Below, piece by piece: positions 1-12,905 of a DNA stretch of 64,000 nt (the first letter of the stretch is position 1; each line of letters begins with the position of its first letter). A program made the translations under genes and the position numbers. The stretch is from Girardinichthys multiradiatus. Lineage: Eukaryota > Chordata > Actinopteri > Cyprinodontiformes > Goodeidae. The notes beneath the pieces were generated by a model. It ran no database searches. It had not been told where the DNA came from and saw nothing but the letters and a program-made list of their open reading frames with translations. The stretch lies in the NCBI RefSeq assembly GCF_021462225.1, contig NC_061798.1, positions 26,141,320 through 26,205,319 of the forward strand, written 5' to 3'.

Positions 1-145
1 GCCAGAGTACCCAGTGAGAACCCACGCATGCACGGGGAGAACATGCAAACTCCATGCAGAAAGACCCCCAGCCGGGAGTCGAACCCAAGACCTTCTTGCT
101 GCAAGGCAACAGTGCTACCAACCGTGGCACCGTGCAGCCCATTTT
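1..145 (-). repeat. tRNA-derived SINE, cut by the window edge
   Basis: Read on the minus strand this begins with a tRNA-like head: a GTTGGTAGCACTGTTGCC stretch that fits a pol III A box, then GGTTCGACTCCC that fits a B box. A conserved body follows (GTTTGCATGTTCTCCCCGTG, then GTGGGTTCTC). The same body recurs on the plus strand near 36590-36625, so it is a dispersed family. The 3' part lies beyond position 1. Short open frames here are not genes. Confidence 0.75.
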
Positions 146-2980
146 TTGCCATGTCAATATTATTTAAAGTGATCTTTTACCGACATGTTTATGCAACAAG
201 CAGAAAGGTTTCCAACAAACAAACAAACGTCTTCTTGAGAAGCTATCTCAGTGGTGGTATTTAAATAAAGCATGCTCCTAATCTCTATCTTTCATGACAA
301 CAAATTATATGGGAATGGGATGAGAATAATTTGTTGTTTATTAGCTGGACAGTAAGACTAAACTTACAAGTTGCTCTATTTTCCATTTGTTTTATTTAAA
401 TGAGCAACTACGTTGCAGACTTTTGTCAATGAGCTTTCAAATTATCCACGGTTAAAGAGATTAACCTTTTCCCCTAACTCATGTCTCTTGATTTTTATTT
501 TCTCTTGCCTTTGGTCTTCCTTTCTGCTGTATAGCCTTGTCTTCCCTGTTGGAGTGTCTGGCTTGACAATTCCTTGTCCCATCTCACCCTTCCTCTTTTT
601 GCCTCTCTTTTGCCCTCCCTTCTCTCCTTTATATGGGAGGGCAGGTTCAGGGGTCACCAATTACTCTAAGAGGGCTGAGAAAGTTGTATGGGCTCTGCCC
701 TCTGGGCTGCCACGTTGTATTATCATCACTGAGGTTGCAGGTACACAGCAGCCACTGGTTCCCGGCACAACAGCCACAACCTTAGTCTAAGCACAGAATT
801 GTACAGGCTCAGCTAAGTTCAAACTGTTCTCATGCCTGGATGGATGGCTGGCTCCTAGTCTGCCTCACTCTCTTACTGACCTACTAGGCAGAACTAATAT
901 GTGCGTCTAGACTTCAGAAAACTCTGCTACGTGACCATAGGCACAAGGGTAGTATGTGTGCAAATAGTTCACTCAATCTGTTGTGATAGGCTCACAGAAG
1001 CATTGTGTTAAAAAATGGAAATAATGGGAATTGAGCAATGTGAAGTTGATCATAGGGTTACTGCATGGACTACAAGTGCCTATCTGTAAAAACAATGGAG
1101 GTGATGTATAATTGCATATAATAGAGGTGGAAGACTACTTATTGACCTGAGGCAGTGATGTCTATAAATTACTTTTCTGTCTGTCCAAACAAACTGCTCA
1201 CCTTCAAATTCAAGTCATCAATTTTCTTACAGTAGCACATTTTGTTTGTTCTCAGGGAAGATATGTAACATAAATACCTTTACTACTCTTAAAATAGCTT
1301 GTTGACAAATTTCTACACATTACATTAAACATCATCCATTTGTTTTGACATTAGCCCTGTTCATTAAGCCAAATCCTGGCTGAACTGAACATAAATGGAC
1401 AGATTGAAAACAGAGGGTTTACACCTGGCTTTAAAATCAATTCTGAGTGATTAGACCTCAGTTACCTGCTCAGGATGCAAACAGACACATTGTCATTTCC
1501 CACAGTCAACGGTCCATCCAATGAGAACACAAATAAGTCCTATCTATATTGAGAACATAATAGGTACAGATGAGTTACATTTTTTGCAGATATTTATCGC
1601 AGAAAAATTATGAAAGTAATTATATGACCTAAGCAATGCAAAATTGGAGAAACAAAGTAACAAAGTTGTTTTCACAGAACACTTAAAGGTGGGATTTAGA
1701 CTTCTTTGGCCTTCTCTTTGTTTTCCTAAAGGTCTAATGCAGAACATGGGCTTGAAGTCAACCTGCTGTTATCCCTTTAAGCTGCCAAGCAGGGAATGCC
1801 ATCCCTGTAGCCTGATTTATGAACAGGTAAGCCAGATTTGCTGAACAAGAGTGTGACATAGCACCACATAGTGAAGTATGCCAAGACAGAACAGATTAGT
1901 GGATTTCATCCATGGATTGTTTCTTCAGCAACAATGACACTTGAAAATGTCATGGAGCAGGGGGTCAGTGCTCCATGATGTAGGAATGTCTAGCAGCAGT
2001 CTGAAAATAAATTGTTCATAATATTCCCAAAAGATGGCTGTTTATTTTTATTTAGTGGAAAAGCACCCACCTTTAACAATGCTGTTGAAACAGTGCAGGT
2101 CAGTAGTGTTGCTTGCATGTAACTAGCAGGTTTGACTTGTGACTTGATCAAAGCTCAGCTCAATCTGTCCTGAGCGCATTCGCACCTGTATTCGGTGCAC
2201 TCCAGGTGTGAATCTTTTGACCAGAGCAGGCATTAGTGTCAGGTCTGAGTGGGACATTTTAATGTTAGATTGGCCTCCTGTCAAAAAAAGTTCAGCCAAT
2301 CTTAGATACATAGAGACATCTGTGTGGTCAAAAGCAACACTTCTAGGCTAGTGTCTGTGCCTTTACTGGGTATTATGAATGCAAAATTGCACTCCATTCA
2401 ACAAACAGTTGCACAACATTCTTCTGTTTTAATGCAACAAGCTAAAGACAGAAAGACGATGAAAAATTCAAGAGAAAGACCCAATTTTTTTAAAAGTTTG
2501 AGATAGTAAAAGCACAACAGATGAAAATAGAGTGATGACTGAGCAGATATTTTTACCCACAAAATTATGATATTAGAGGAATTATGGTCCTGGTGATGCT
2601 ACAATGTTATTATAAAGGACATTCATGGACTGCATTTTCAGAGCACATAGAATATGTATAAGAAGCTTCCCTGCCTTTAAACTGATTTACTGTCAAATAA
2701 ATATTTCCTAAAGAAACAGGCAAAGTTTTTGATTTTCAGTGGGTACAGGGTTCTAATCATGTATTATTTGTTAGAAAGATCAAAAGTCGGTAAACAGCTG
2801 CTAAAAACATCCTGACAACCCATATTAGGACAAAGATATCTTAATAAGGAGACAGTTTGCTTTCTATGTAAAGGAATTAATGTGAAACGGCCACAATGCC
2901 TTGCTTTTGCTGGATTTGCCCCTTTTGCCATCAGAACTACATAACTCTTTATGGTGTAGATTCAAAAAGGTGTCAAAACT
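146..2980. other. No recognised gene; unique AT-rich DNA
   Basis: I see no supported gene. A pyrimidine-rich tract lies at about 470-620. A short open minus-strand stretch at 2123-2311 has no family I recognise. A segment at about 1740-1826 is bounded by a possible acceptor and a GTAAGC donor and would encode a cysteine-rich peptide; with nothing linked to it I do not call it an exon. Confidence 0.5.
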
Positions 2981-2994
2981 GTTCATTAGAGATT

Positions 2995-3721
2995 TTGGTC
3001 TATATGGACATGATAACATCATGGAGTTGCTGCAGATTTGGTAGCTGCACATTCATAATACTAACCTCCCATTCCATCACATTATAAAGGTGCTGTACTG
3101 GATTGAGACCTGGTGTCTTTGGAGACTTTGGTGAAATCAGTGTCATGTTCACAAAATAAATTGGAGATTATTTGAGATATTGAGATGACAGGATGCGTTA
3201 TCCCGCTGGAACAAGACATAAGAAGATACAAACTGTGGATTTAAATAGTGTTCACTTGGCAATAAGAGGCCCAACCTTGCTTTTGTTTTAGGTACTGTGC
3301 ATTTTGAGATGACATTCCACATACCTTGGTTGTAACGAGTGGTTATTTGAGCTACTTTTTTATTTCTGTCATCTTAAACCTGTCCATCCATTCTCCTCTG
3401 ACATCCACAAGGAATATTGACCACACTTTTTTAGCCATTCCTGTAAATCCAAGTTATGGTTGTGTGGGAAAATCAAAGTAGATCAATCAGCAGTTTCCAA
3501 AATACTGAAACCAGCCCCTCAGGCACCAACCACCATGCAAAATGAAAGGTCATTACAATCTCCTGTCAACCCTCATTCTAACACTCATTTTGAACTTCAG
3601 TAAGTCATCTACAGCATGTTGCCTAAATGCATTGAGCTAGTGCCATGTAATTGGCTGATTAGATATTTGTGTTTACAAGAAATTGAACCAGAGCAATTAA
3701 TGAAGTGGGTAGTGAGTGTAT
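2995..3721 (-). mobile_element. Decayed DNA transposon fragment
   Basis: The stretch resembles a very common fish DNA transposon. Recognisable blocks are the segment around 3009-3120 (a hit-and-miss match to 'ATGGAGTTGCTGCAGATTTG' and 'GGTGCTGTACTGGATTGAGA'), 'GTTGTAACGAGTGGTTATTTGAG' near 3330-3352, and a right terminus near 3700-3721 ending AGTGGGTAGTGAGTGTA. Any transposase would be on the minus strand but is too broken to read. The left terminus is missing and the centre is deleted. The superfamily is from memory and left unassigned. Confidence 0.55.
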
Positions 3722-4680
3722 ATGAAAAATAAATTCCTTTATTTACTATTTAATCGATGGTTGGGTGTATATGTGAGGGTGCATTGTTCTGATGGAGGAT
3801 ATGAGAGTGTGCTGCTCCTATTGTGTGTTTAAGTATAAGGCTTCCAGCAGAAACAAAATTTGGGAAAATCTGGTATAGAATATATAGATATTGGATTCCT
3901 CAATTAATCAATAGATTATTTGATGAATTATTATTGAAAAGTTGGAATGATGGAAACCGCAACACCTTTCAAACTTACTGTTTTTGCATCACTTGTCTGC
4001 TAAACTCAGCATGCATATGCACACAGATGTATATAGCAGACTTAGAGGACATTAAAACATTAGTGTTTTCGATGAACACTTTCAAGACTGTGATGTTGAG
4101 AAAATGGTTCAAGCCAGTGTCATCGGTCCAAATAGGCCATCAACTGATGAAAAAAACTTAACCAACCTTTATGGGTTATCCTATTGCCAAGGCATTTGGC
4201 CATTAGTTCCATTCAATCTGCTTTTAAAAAGCAAAGTCTAGCAACTTCCTCTAAATAAAAGATTAAAAGATAAGATTTACCCCAGCTGTGGTAGCATTTC
4301 AGATTGGTGCTTTATTTCAGTCCTGTGCCATATGGGCAAAGCTGTACTGATGCTAACTGAGCTCAGTTTCTTAAATATCAAACAGAAAATTTTATTTTTT
4401 GCTCCCAGGTTGAGAATATTTTTTAGATTAGGTGTGATAGCTGGTGAAGACTACCCTGCCCTTTTGTCTAAAACAGGTTGCCAGTCTTTGACTCTGTTTA
4501 TCCTACCTCCTTGGTGCGTTTTTGTTTTTGCTTCATTTTTTTCAAAACTCCACCAGTACAGAATTTCTGGTTCAATTAGAGGCCCAGCCTAGTTTTGTTT
4601 TAGTCCAGGGCCAACAGACGCTGTGCAGCCAGTTGAAGTTGAAATGGCTTCTGAATAGAGAATCCCAAAGTCTGTTTCAG
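3722..4680. other. No recognised feature
   Basis: AT-rich sequence with several short open frames. None has a recognisable domain or convincing splice or promoter context. Confidence 0.5.
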
Positions 4681-5360
4681 CACGCTCAGCCAAACCCTTG
4701 GTAATTGCAAAAACAGCACTTGGTCCTGTTATAATGGATGTGCGTCATCTCCAATCCCTAGTCGAGCTGTCTGTCCACACCACACTGGCAGCAATTACAG
4801 ACTTAGGCTTTACACTGGATGTACATCAAGGGTGAGGAAACAGAAGACTTTGTGTATGTTTGTGAGTGGGTGGCAGGTTACAGGGTGCATGAGAAACTGA
4901 AAGAGGTGTTTAAGTACACCAGAAAGAGCAAATACAGACCTGCCTTCTTAAGAAGAAAAAAAAAATAACAGACATTCAAATTTTGTGGTAAAATGTTCTA
5001 AACAGTAGTTCAACTGGCAACTAAACAGCTTCCACCTTTTCTTTAGATTTTTCCAGTTTATTTTGACAACAGGATTATGAGATGTCAAAGTTAAGTTGCA
5101 GGACTAAATCAAGACAAGCAAAAAAAGGAAACTGTTTCATCAGTGCTAATTAAAACACCCACAAGCTTTGAAACATATGTAGCCAATCTCTTCCTAAAGT
5201 CTCTGAGTCACTTCCTTTACTAAACACCCTCATGGCTACCCATCCATGACTCCTACAATGGCCATCATGAGGATTAACTGAAACATTGACTGATCTTTCC
5301 TGTTACACCGCTATTGTTTTATTTGATTTTTCCAACAGGAGCATGACGAACTGGTGCTGA
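4681..5360 (+). other. Candidate terminal exon pair of an unknown gene
   Basis: A possible exon at 4681-4831 follows a TCTGTTTCAG acceptor and ends before GTGAGG. It is open for about 50 codons and includes MDVRHLQSLVELSVHTTL. A second possible exon starts at 5339 after a strong pyrimidine tract and CCAACAG. Joined in phase it adds GSMTNWC and stops at 5358-5360. The intron would be 507 bp. The second exon read alone in another frame stays open to 5401, so the frame is not settled. I do not recognise the protein and chance cannot be excluded. If real, it would be the 3' end of a plus-strand gene entering from the left. Confidence 0.22.
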
Positions 5361-7941
5361 GGCAGACAATGGAACAGAGCCACAGTCTGACCCTAAACTA
5401 ATTTGCCAGCTATGCTCTTTTAACAAGTGCCAGTTACGCCTGTGCTTAGTTTGTTTATCTCCTCTTCTTCTCTTTATTTGTTGTGATGTTCTTCATTCTG
5501 GAGCACAAACCTGTAAAAAGGGATTAGGAGAAATGTTTTGAAGAGTTCCTGAGCTCTTCCCTTTGCCTGATACTATTCCTGGCTAGTCTTTGGTTAACAC
5601 ATACCGTTGATAACATCCTTTTTTCCTTTCACACAATTTTGGTTTAATAATTCTGCAAAGGAAATTAGACAGGAAAATAAAATAATTTTCTAGCTTGCAA
5701 ACTGGCTACCAAGTTTCCCCTCCAAAGTTCATACTTGTCATAAACTTTCTTTATATTGCTCATGATCTGTAAAAGCAGAATCTGCTTCTGATTTGGTAAG
5801 AGTGCCATTGTTGCCATATAGTTGTACCACAACCGCCAGTGTCTGGTTTCTGAAGGGTCAGAGACTGGGACGGAGTAGCCGTAAGCACCAAAGATTGTGA
5901 AATTCGACACAGCTCTGGACCATTTGTGTGCGATTATGCTGATTTCCTAGGGAAACATCTGTTGGCAGCTTCTGAGAGACAGATAGCTACACAGTGTAGG
6001 GATATGTGTTTACAGGAAAAGCTGGTGTGCCAGTTTAGAATCTGATATTTTCAAAAAGGCTTTAATCTGAATGCTTATGATCATTTTATTAGTCATATTG
6101 GATCTGCTCTTTGGGGTTTACAATAGGCAAACTATTGTACATAAGTAAAATAAAACAAATATGGAGTTCTAGGATTATGTAATCTGTAAAGGCAATCGTG
6201 TTTTGGGTTAGAAATGGCTGAGGGGTTGCTCAGAATCCAAGTATTGGATGACGGTCCTGTTCACGGTGTTTTTAGGTGATCGGAGTCACTGATTAAACTC
6301 AACTCCCAATTTCTGTTGACATAATCCAACAACTAAGTGTCCTTAGTCCTGCCTACAGCTACAACCATCTACATTGTTTATGTGTAGTAACTTAGATAAT
6401 GAGAGTTTCTACATCTACTTTCACTTTGTGATTAATAAAGTTTTATTGAATTGAATTGTATTGTACTTCCTTTTCATATGCACGGCTTACAAAACTCTAT
6501 TCCAGGACATGCATGTTGTTTTGTTTTGGGTTTTGCCAAACAATCTAGTGTGGGTGTTTTCTATCCTTAAAAATAATGTTCTTGGAGAAAGAGAGACTGC
6601 ATTGACTGCTACGGCTCCACTGTGTCAGTGTAATGCCACCTGCTGGCTCAGCTTTGATATCCTCAGCACCTACACAGTGACATTCAAACTAAAATGCTAC
6701 GTTACAAAGTAGAAAATCAACTTTTACTGATTTAATCGTGCACAATTAACTGGAGACACCCTCAAATATGTCAGAAGCAGTATTATCAGTGAGTCACATC
6801 AAACTGGGTAAACGTACTAACATTTCAGGAATTTTACTGTGCATGAAAACATCAGCAGGAGCAAGATGTGTTTATTGAAGTCTGGTACGTGCTTTAAAAA
6901 CAAATGATAAAGCTACTAGCATTTTAGGCCGCATATTGTCAGAACGTTATAGCAGATTTCTTAACGAAGCAAAAGCCTTATTGGAGCAGCATTTTATAGC
7001 TGTTCTGCTGAAAATCCAGTTGTCATGAAACACCTGCCTCTAAGAAAAACGGACACTACAGCATCCCAAACGACTGAGATAATAGGACACAAATTTAGGC
7101 CAATACTGATAAAGTGTGGTGTGGTACTTTACTGCACTTTAAAGCTACTGAGTGTCAGGCACAGCAGAGCGTAAATACTAAATGACAGTCGGTACTGAGA
7201 ACAAACAACAAACAAACAACTCCCTAATATTAATATATTTTTAGGGAAAAAAAATCAGAAATTCCAATCATACAATAAAGTCCAATTGGGAAGCCTAATT
7301 TTTGAGTGAGTTTATTAAGGTGGATGATTCTGACCACAGTTTATGATTTAAGGTAGCAGTGCCTTGATTTTTTTCCTTCAGCATTTCTTAAAATTTTCTT
7401 TCAGTAATTACCATAAGAATCTTGCCATATGTGAGAAAATCTCTTACAAAAAGACAATTTGGTCAAACTGATGCCATTATTGTAGTCTCCAGACTCTACT
7501 CCCAGAACAGACTGCCATGATCTTTGGATCTTTGTATCTTTGTGTTTTGTGTCACTTTAATGATGATTATTGTTTATTCTCCCTTGCTCTCCTCGTGATC
7601 AAAATAGTTTTCTTACCTCCTCACCGGTTTCTTATGTTATCCACCATGTTCGCTGTTGCCTTGCTGGTTTTGTTCTCGTTATCTTGTGATCTCCAGTTTG
7701 TCTCATCCTTGTTCCTTGTCTTTGTAAGTTCGACGCTCTTTTACCTGCCTCTGCTTGGGTCTGATTCCACCACAATTCTTAATAGAGGAAAACTCAAAGC
7801 AGCCTGTCATTCTTTTCCCAAGTTTTCACATTGTAAAGTAAAAGAAAATGCACTAAAAGCTGGGTTTTCTTTAAGAAATCTTCACTTTACAATTGTTTTT
7901 TGCTTTCAAATCATAGTTTTTTTAACCAAGTTGAATTAAAT
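5361..7941. other. No recognised gene
   Basis: Mostly unique AT-rich DNA. The minus-strand open frame at 5665-5910 has no family I recognise. At about 6430-6460 the sequence ATTAATAAAGTTTTATTGAA followed by TTGAATTG resembles the 3' end of a dispersed repeat. Confidence 0.5.
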
Positions 7942-8072
7942 GCGATGGACTGGCGACCTGTCCAGGGTGTACCCCGCCTCTCGCCCATAGACTGCTGGAG
8001 ATAGGCACCAGCTCTCCCGCGACCCACTATGGAATAAGCGGTAGAAAATGACTGACTGACTGACTGACTGAC
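7942..8072 (+). repeat. 5'-truncated SINE/LINE tail with 10-bp TSD
   Basis: A 131-bp insertion carries the block CTGTCCAGGGTGTACCCCGC, then CCCATAGACTGCTGGAGATAGGC, and ends in a run of ACTG units. The same block closes the SINE at 36506-36815, which ties both to one family. TGAATTAAAT occurs exactly at 7932-7941 and again at 8073-8082, a 10-bp target-site duplication typical of LINE-driven insertion. The 5' part of the element is absent. Confidence 0.8.
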
Positions 8073-8578
8073 TGAATTAAATTATTTATACACAGAAATG
8101 TCTGTTTATTTGCAGACTATAATGGGATTCCATGGCTGTGATCGTTTTAGCTATAGATTAATAATTTAACATCTGTCAGCAGATATAACTTTTACAAAAC
8201 ACCTATCCAGTTTTTGTATTTATAGTAATTTTTTTTAATTCATAGGAGAATATTTACTTGATCACCATCCAAACGTGACCTTGTTGTAGTGACCTTTTTG
8301 CTTGTGCTTATTTTGTTCCTTCTGTTTTTCCAGGTGTGCAGTTCCTTGACATGAACTGAAACTATCTTAAAGTGGCTCAGGAATTCTCAGAATGGATTTA
8401 TTTTGACTTTCTCTTAAAGATGTCTTTTGAATACATTGCAAATTCAAATATATTTTTATTACCAAAAATTAGCTAGTCATGAGATGACAGAGTAAGATAT
8501 GTGTTTAATTGACTGAATTAGTTCTGACTGTCATTTCCTCCCTGGTGGTGTGTATTAAAAGGACACTATTCCCTATCT

Positions 8579-8746
8579 CAGTGTTTTTCAGCCCTGGTCC
8601 TCAAGGCCCTGCTTCAACACACATGATCCAGATGACTGCAATTCAGCAAAAGCCTGTTAATCAGCCATTAATAGAATAGGTGTTCAAAAGCATGAAAACA
8701 TCTAAAACATGCAGTGTGCCTTGAGTACCAGGGTTGAAAAACACTG
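8579..8746. mobile_element. hAT-like MITE, 168 bp
   Basis: The ends are inverted repeats: CAGTGTTTTTCAGCCCTGGT at the left and ACCAGGGTTGAAAAACACTG at the right, one mismatch over 20 bp. Flanking octamers CCCTATCT and TCCTAACT match at 6 of 8 positions, as expected for an old 8-bp duplication. There is no coding capacity. This fits a non-autonomous hAT element. Confidence 0.8.
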
Positions 8747-8775
8747 TCCTAACTAAATCTGCCATTACCTTAGCT

Positions 8776-8975
8776 CAGAGGTACCCAAGTCCAGTCATTG
8801 AGAGCTACAATCCTGCAACTTTTAGATGCCTCCCTTTTCCATCTCACCCGAATCAAATGAATGGCTCATTGCCAGGCTTCTGCATAGCCAAATGACTGAA
8901 TGCTGTTGAAGGAATTCAGCCGTTTGCTTCAGGTGTGTTGGAACAGGGAGGCGTCCAAATAGGCCACTCCTGCCT
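8776..8975. mobile_element. Diverged MITE, probably hAT-like
   Basis: Starts CAGAGGTACCCAAGTCCAGT and contains CAACTTTTAGATGCCTCCC, partly mirrored by GGGAGGCGTCC near 8947-8957. It resembles a common fish repeat known from memory. The right terminus is eroded and I find no clear duplication. Confidence 0.5.
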
Positions 8976-9837
8976 TAGCTATTTAAAGCAGTACAACGTC
9001 TCTACCATTTCACTACCTAAAAGCAATCTAATAAAAAGCCTTTTTCCTGTATTCCTCATTGTTGTTTAAAATAGAAATGAACTAAATTGATTGATGAAGA
9101 AAAAAAATTTATTTGCATTTGGTGCATTTGTGGGGAAAACATAAAAAGGTAAATGTATTACTCAGCTAATGGGATTATTTATTTTTGAATCCTTACATGC
9201 ATCTCTAATTTATTCATGGATGAGCAGTCAAAAGCTTCAGTCTGGATAGTTTTAAATATGTCTGACTCTCGGACATTAAATCAGGGTGACAAAATCAAAT
9301 GCTCGAGTTGAGATGTCATTCAATATAAATGTCAGTACATGAAATAAACATTTTCAGGCTATTCTCTGCACTCCATGTCTTTTTTATCTGTTCTTGGAGA
9401 TAGTGCTTTTTACTTATCTATACAGCCTTTGGTAAGAAAACTGTTTTATCCCCCCGAACCTCCACTCTCTTGTAGTTTTTGGGATAAAGTGAAGTAAAAT
9501 GCAGAAGAATTAGGTGGTTGTTTCCCTGATGCACCCTGTGCTTCCTTTTGTTGCAGCTCGAGACCAATTTACTTCTATTCTTTGCGCAATTCTAAGAAAT
9601 AGTGCATGCAATGCTGTTATTAGGTACACAAAAGTGAAGCCATTTGTGATCGGTCATTAAAAGAAGAATAGGGAATTGGCATTTGACAAAAAGGGTCATT
9701 TGCACAGATTTTGTAAACTTGAATATTAATTGAATTTATAACTAAAGTAATTAAAAATACAAAGACTGTTTTCATCAAACTTTCCCTTTTTGTACAAATG
9801 AGTAACACTAATGTCCTTGTCAGATTGATATTTACTT
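8976..9837. other. No recognised feature
   Basis: AT-rich unique sequence with no repeat, RNA gene or coding signal I can support. Confidence 0.5.
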
Positions 9838-10556
9838 GTACTCGTACTCGTCGTCTTCCACTTTATCTGGGAACGGGTCGCAGGGGCAGCAGACTAAGCA
9901 GAGACACCCAGACGTCCCAATCCCTAGACATCTCCTCCAGCTCCTCCGGGTGGAGCCCAAGGGGTTCCCAGACCAGCCTAGAGACAGAGTCCCTCCAGCG
10001 TGTCCTGGGCCGTGTTCTGGGCCTCGTTCCCATGGGACGTGCCTGGAACACCTCCCGAATAAGGCGTCCAGGAGGCATCCGGTATAGATGCCCGAGCCAC
10101 CTCAATTGGCTCCTCTCGATGTGGAGGAGCAGCGGCTCTACTCCGAGCCCCTCCTGGATGGCTGAGCTCCTCACCCTATCTCTAAGGGAGTGCCCGGCCA
10201 CCCTACGGAGGAAGCTCATTTCAGCCGCTTGTTTCCCGGATCTCGTTCTTTCGGTCATGACCCAAAGTTCATGGCCATAGGTGAGGGTAGGAACGTACAC
10301 CGACCGGTAAATCGAGAGCTTCGCTTTTCGGCTCAGCTCTCTCTTCACCACAACGGACCGACACAGCGCCCCCATTTCTGCGGCAGCCGCACCGATCCGT
10401 CTGTTGATCTCTCGCTCCATTCTTCCCTCACTTGTGAACGAGACCCCAAGATACTTGAACTCCTCCACTTGAGGCAGGAACTCCCCTCCAACCTGAAGAG
10501 GACAGGCCAACCTTTTCCGGTTGAGAACCATGGCCCCGGACTTGGTGGAGCTGATC
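9838..10556 (-). mobile_element. 5'-truncated non-LTR retrotransposon (LINE)
   Basis: The minus strand encodes the C-terminal part of a LINE polymerase protein, open from 10531 to 9863 (222 codons). Visible signatures include FKYLGVSFTSEGRMEREINR, YVPTLTYGHELWVMTERTR and RVAGHSLRDRVRSSAI. These lie downstream of the catalytic core, so the palm domain was lost by 5' truncation. The 3' end is a short ACGAGT tail seen as TACTCGTACTCG at 9839-9850. It belongs to the same family as 13826-15016. TGATATTTAC at the left and TGATCTTTCAC at the right may be an eroded target duplication. The clade is not assigned. Confidence 0.85.
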
Positions 10557-10639
10557 TTTCACAGAGTAAAAACTCCCATTTTACAACACTAATAATTGTG
10601 GCCCTAATGGCAAAATGTTTGGACACCACTGAGATAGAT

Positions 10640-10905
10640 ACTGACTACTGAAGACTAGGAACACCCAGAACAGCTGCAGTTTTGGAGATGCTGTAACCCA
10701 GTCGTCCAGCCATTACAATTTGGCCCTAGTCAAACTGGTTCAAATCCCATTTTTTCCTGCTGCCAACACATCAACTTAGAGGACAAATGTTTACTTGCTG
10801 CCTAATAATTCCCACCTACTAACTGGTGCCTCGAGAATGAGATAATCAGTGTTATTCAGTTTCCCTGTGAGCAGTCACAATGTTATGCCTAATCATTATA
10901 CTGCG
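10640..10905. mobile_element. DNA transposon end fragment
   Basis: GCTGCAGTTTTGGAGATGCT near 10671, CAATTTGGCCCTAGTCAAACTG near 10717 and a terminus containing CACAATGTTATGCCTAATCA near 10877 match a familiar dispersed fish transposon end. The other end is missing. Identification is from memory of the family. Confidence 0.5.
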
Positions 10906-12905
10906 ATTACTGTGAATATTTATCATTTCACATGGCAGATTGTATTATCGGAAAGCTGCTTGCAAAGATCAGCTGTGTTGTTACAAATGTAGGTCACTTT
11001 CCAAAGGGAATATGTGCTCTGACAGTTTGATCAAATCTAGCCTTTATATGGTAGAATTGAAAGATACTTCTATAGTTTGAAAAAATAATCTAGGTTTTAT
11101 TTTAAAATGGGAAAAAGACCCAGCTGATCAGGTGGACATTGTTTTTGTAGGATCCAATACTCCCCATTGCGTTTTGATTCCAAAGAATGGGTTACCCTTA
11201 TATGACCCAGGGAGTGAATCAGTGTTTATGTTTCTAAGTCTAAGTGTTCTGCTTTCTTAATAAATGCTTTAAATATTTAATCACTTATCTATAGTGCAGC
11301 ACATTAAATAGAGGTGTTCACAGCATGAAATTATCTAATCCTCACAGCTACAACCTGGATTCTTTATAAACAGAGTGAAATTCTACAGCCATGATGGCTC
11401 TCTAAATGCACACTAAGATCACTGGCCTTGCTCTCTCTAATGCCAGGCTTAGTTGGTCATGTTTCCTCAGGGATGGAAGAAAAAAAAGCAAAGGAACACT
11501 TTAAAAGTCAGAGAGGAAGAGAGCGAATGAGAAAAAAGCCCTCAGGGCAAATGGCAGGAAACATCAGGACCGTTAGACGGAGCTACTTTAGCTGTCATGC
11601 AAGAGTATGTGAACGCACCAGTGAGTGCACACAGTCAGCATCACTGAGCACACACAAACAGCCAAGATGGTAACGAGCTTTATTATCAGCTTTATGGTGT
11701 GTAAAACATGCTCACACTTACAGTGCACAACTTAAAGCTCAAATCATTGCTGGGTATCAAAAGCTGTACTAGATCATCTTTAGAGCTTTTTTTTAACCAA
11801 GTTATTGTGACCATTCATGACAAATTGCACACCTTAACGCTGTGCAATTTGCATTGTAATTGGAAGTCAACTGACAAGTCAAACCAAGCAGTGTAAACTC
11901 TCAAGAGGCATTTGGTTTGTCAGAGCTGATTAGAGGAAGACAGATGCTCTGGGATAACACGAGGTGCCACTGGGTAGAGTTGTTGGCCACAGCTTGTTTG
12001 CTGTGCAAAGTGTTAGCTTTGACAGAATGAAGCTAAGAACTCATGAAGATGATGATGGTTGAGTTCTCTCGCACAACTTTCTCTCTCTTTCTTCTTTTTT
12101 GTACTTAAGAATAATTCTCATTTGATTCCTCTGCCAAATCCTATTATCTTGTAATTGTGTTTGCTTGTGCAGGCATGTGTGAGGCTTTGGTTTAAATCTG
12201 TGTACACAAGCACATTTGTTATAATGCCTGTATGTTAGGGACAAATCTGCATCTTTTATGTACAGCAAGAATGTGAGAGAGCTTGTGCTCCTGCATCTGT
12301 GTGTGTTGCAGAGAAACACTTTGGTGCTTTTTGTTGTTGCTCATCACCATGGAAGATCACACAATGCGATGTGACAGCGCACAGCGCAGCTCAGCAAGTG
12401 GTGCTGGGATTTTAATTGATGTTAAAACCACCAAGAAGTTGAAGCACTAACGGCTAACATGTACTGAGGACAGGATCAATTTACAGTTAGATGGATGCAG
12501 AAAAGTTGTTTATGTATAGAAATTACCTATAGTATAGTAAATGTTAATTAATTTTGTAGAATTTAGCCTCTTGTGAAAGTTTATTGAATTTCCTCATGTT
12601 TCTTTCATAAATATCCTCAGTGATTTGTATAATGTGAGGAATGACAAATATTTATAAAGCTTAAAACAAATAAATTACACATAGCAAAAAATGATTAATG
12701 TAAGTAAATAGTTAACATTAAAAACACACATTAGCATTTATCAGATGCTGAAAGTAAGTTATAAACAAAATTCCCCAAAACTTCATGCTAGGAAATAGAT
12801 GAAAATAGAAGTTTGACCATACAGCCAAATTGTTTCAAATATATAAGGTATGTCCTGAAATGTACTAAATCAAAACCTGTGATTTTCTGCAAAGACTTAC
12901 AGACC
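10906..12905. other. No recognised gene
   Basis: Unique sequence. Open frames at 11428-11673, 11708-11896 and 12041-12319 look like chance frames with no domain. Confidence 0.5.

Noticed and set aside
1..145. Possible functional tRNA gene on the minus strand
   Set aside because: A and B box-like sequences are present, but the body continues into a SINE found elsewhere in the window and no cloverleaf closes.
1740..1826. Cysteine-rich open segment before a GTAAGC donor
   Set aside because: Its phase does not match the candidate exon at 4681 and no other linked exon was seen.
7517..7939. 140-codon hydrophobic plus-strand frame resembling a membrane protein
   Set aside because: T-rich sequence naturally encodes Phe, Leu and Val runs. 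No conserved motif or splice signal supports it.
9798..10280. Plus-strand 160-codon frame and partners at 10190-10651
   Set aside because: They are antisense shadows of the LINE coding sequence on the minus strand.
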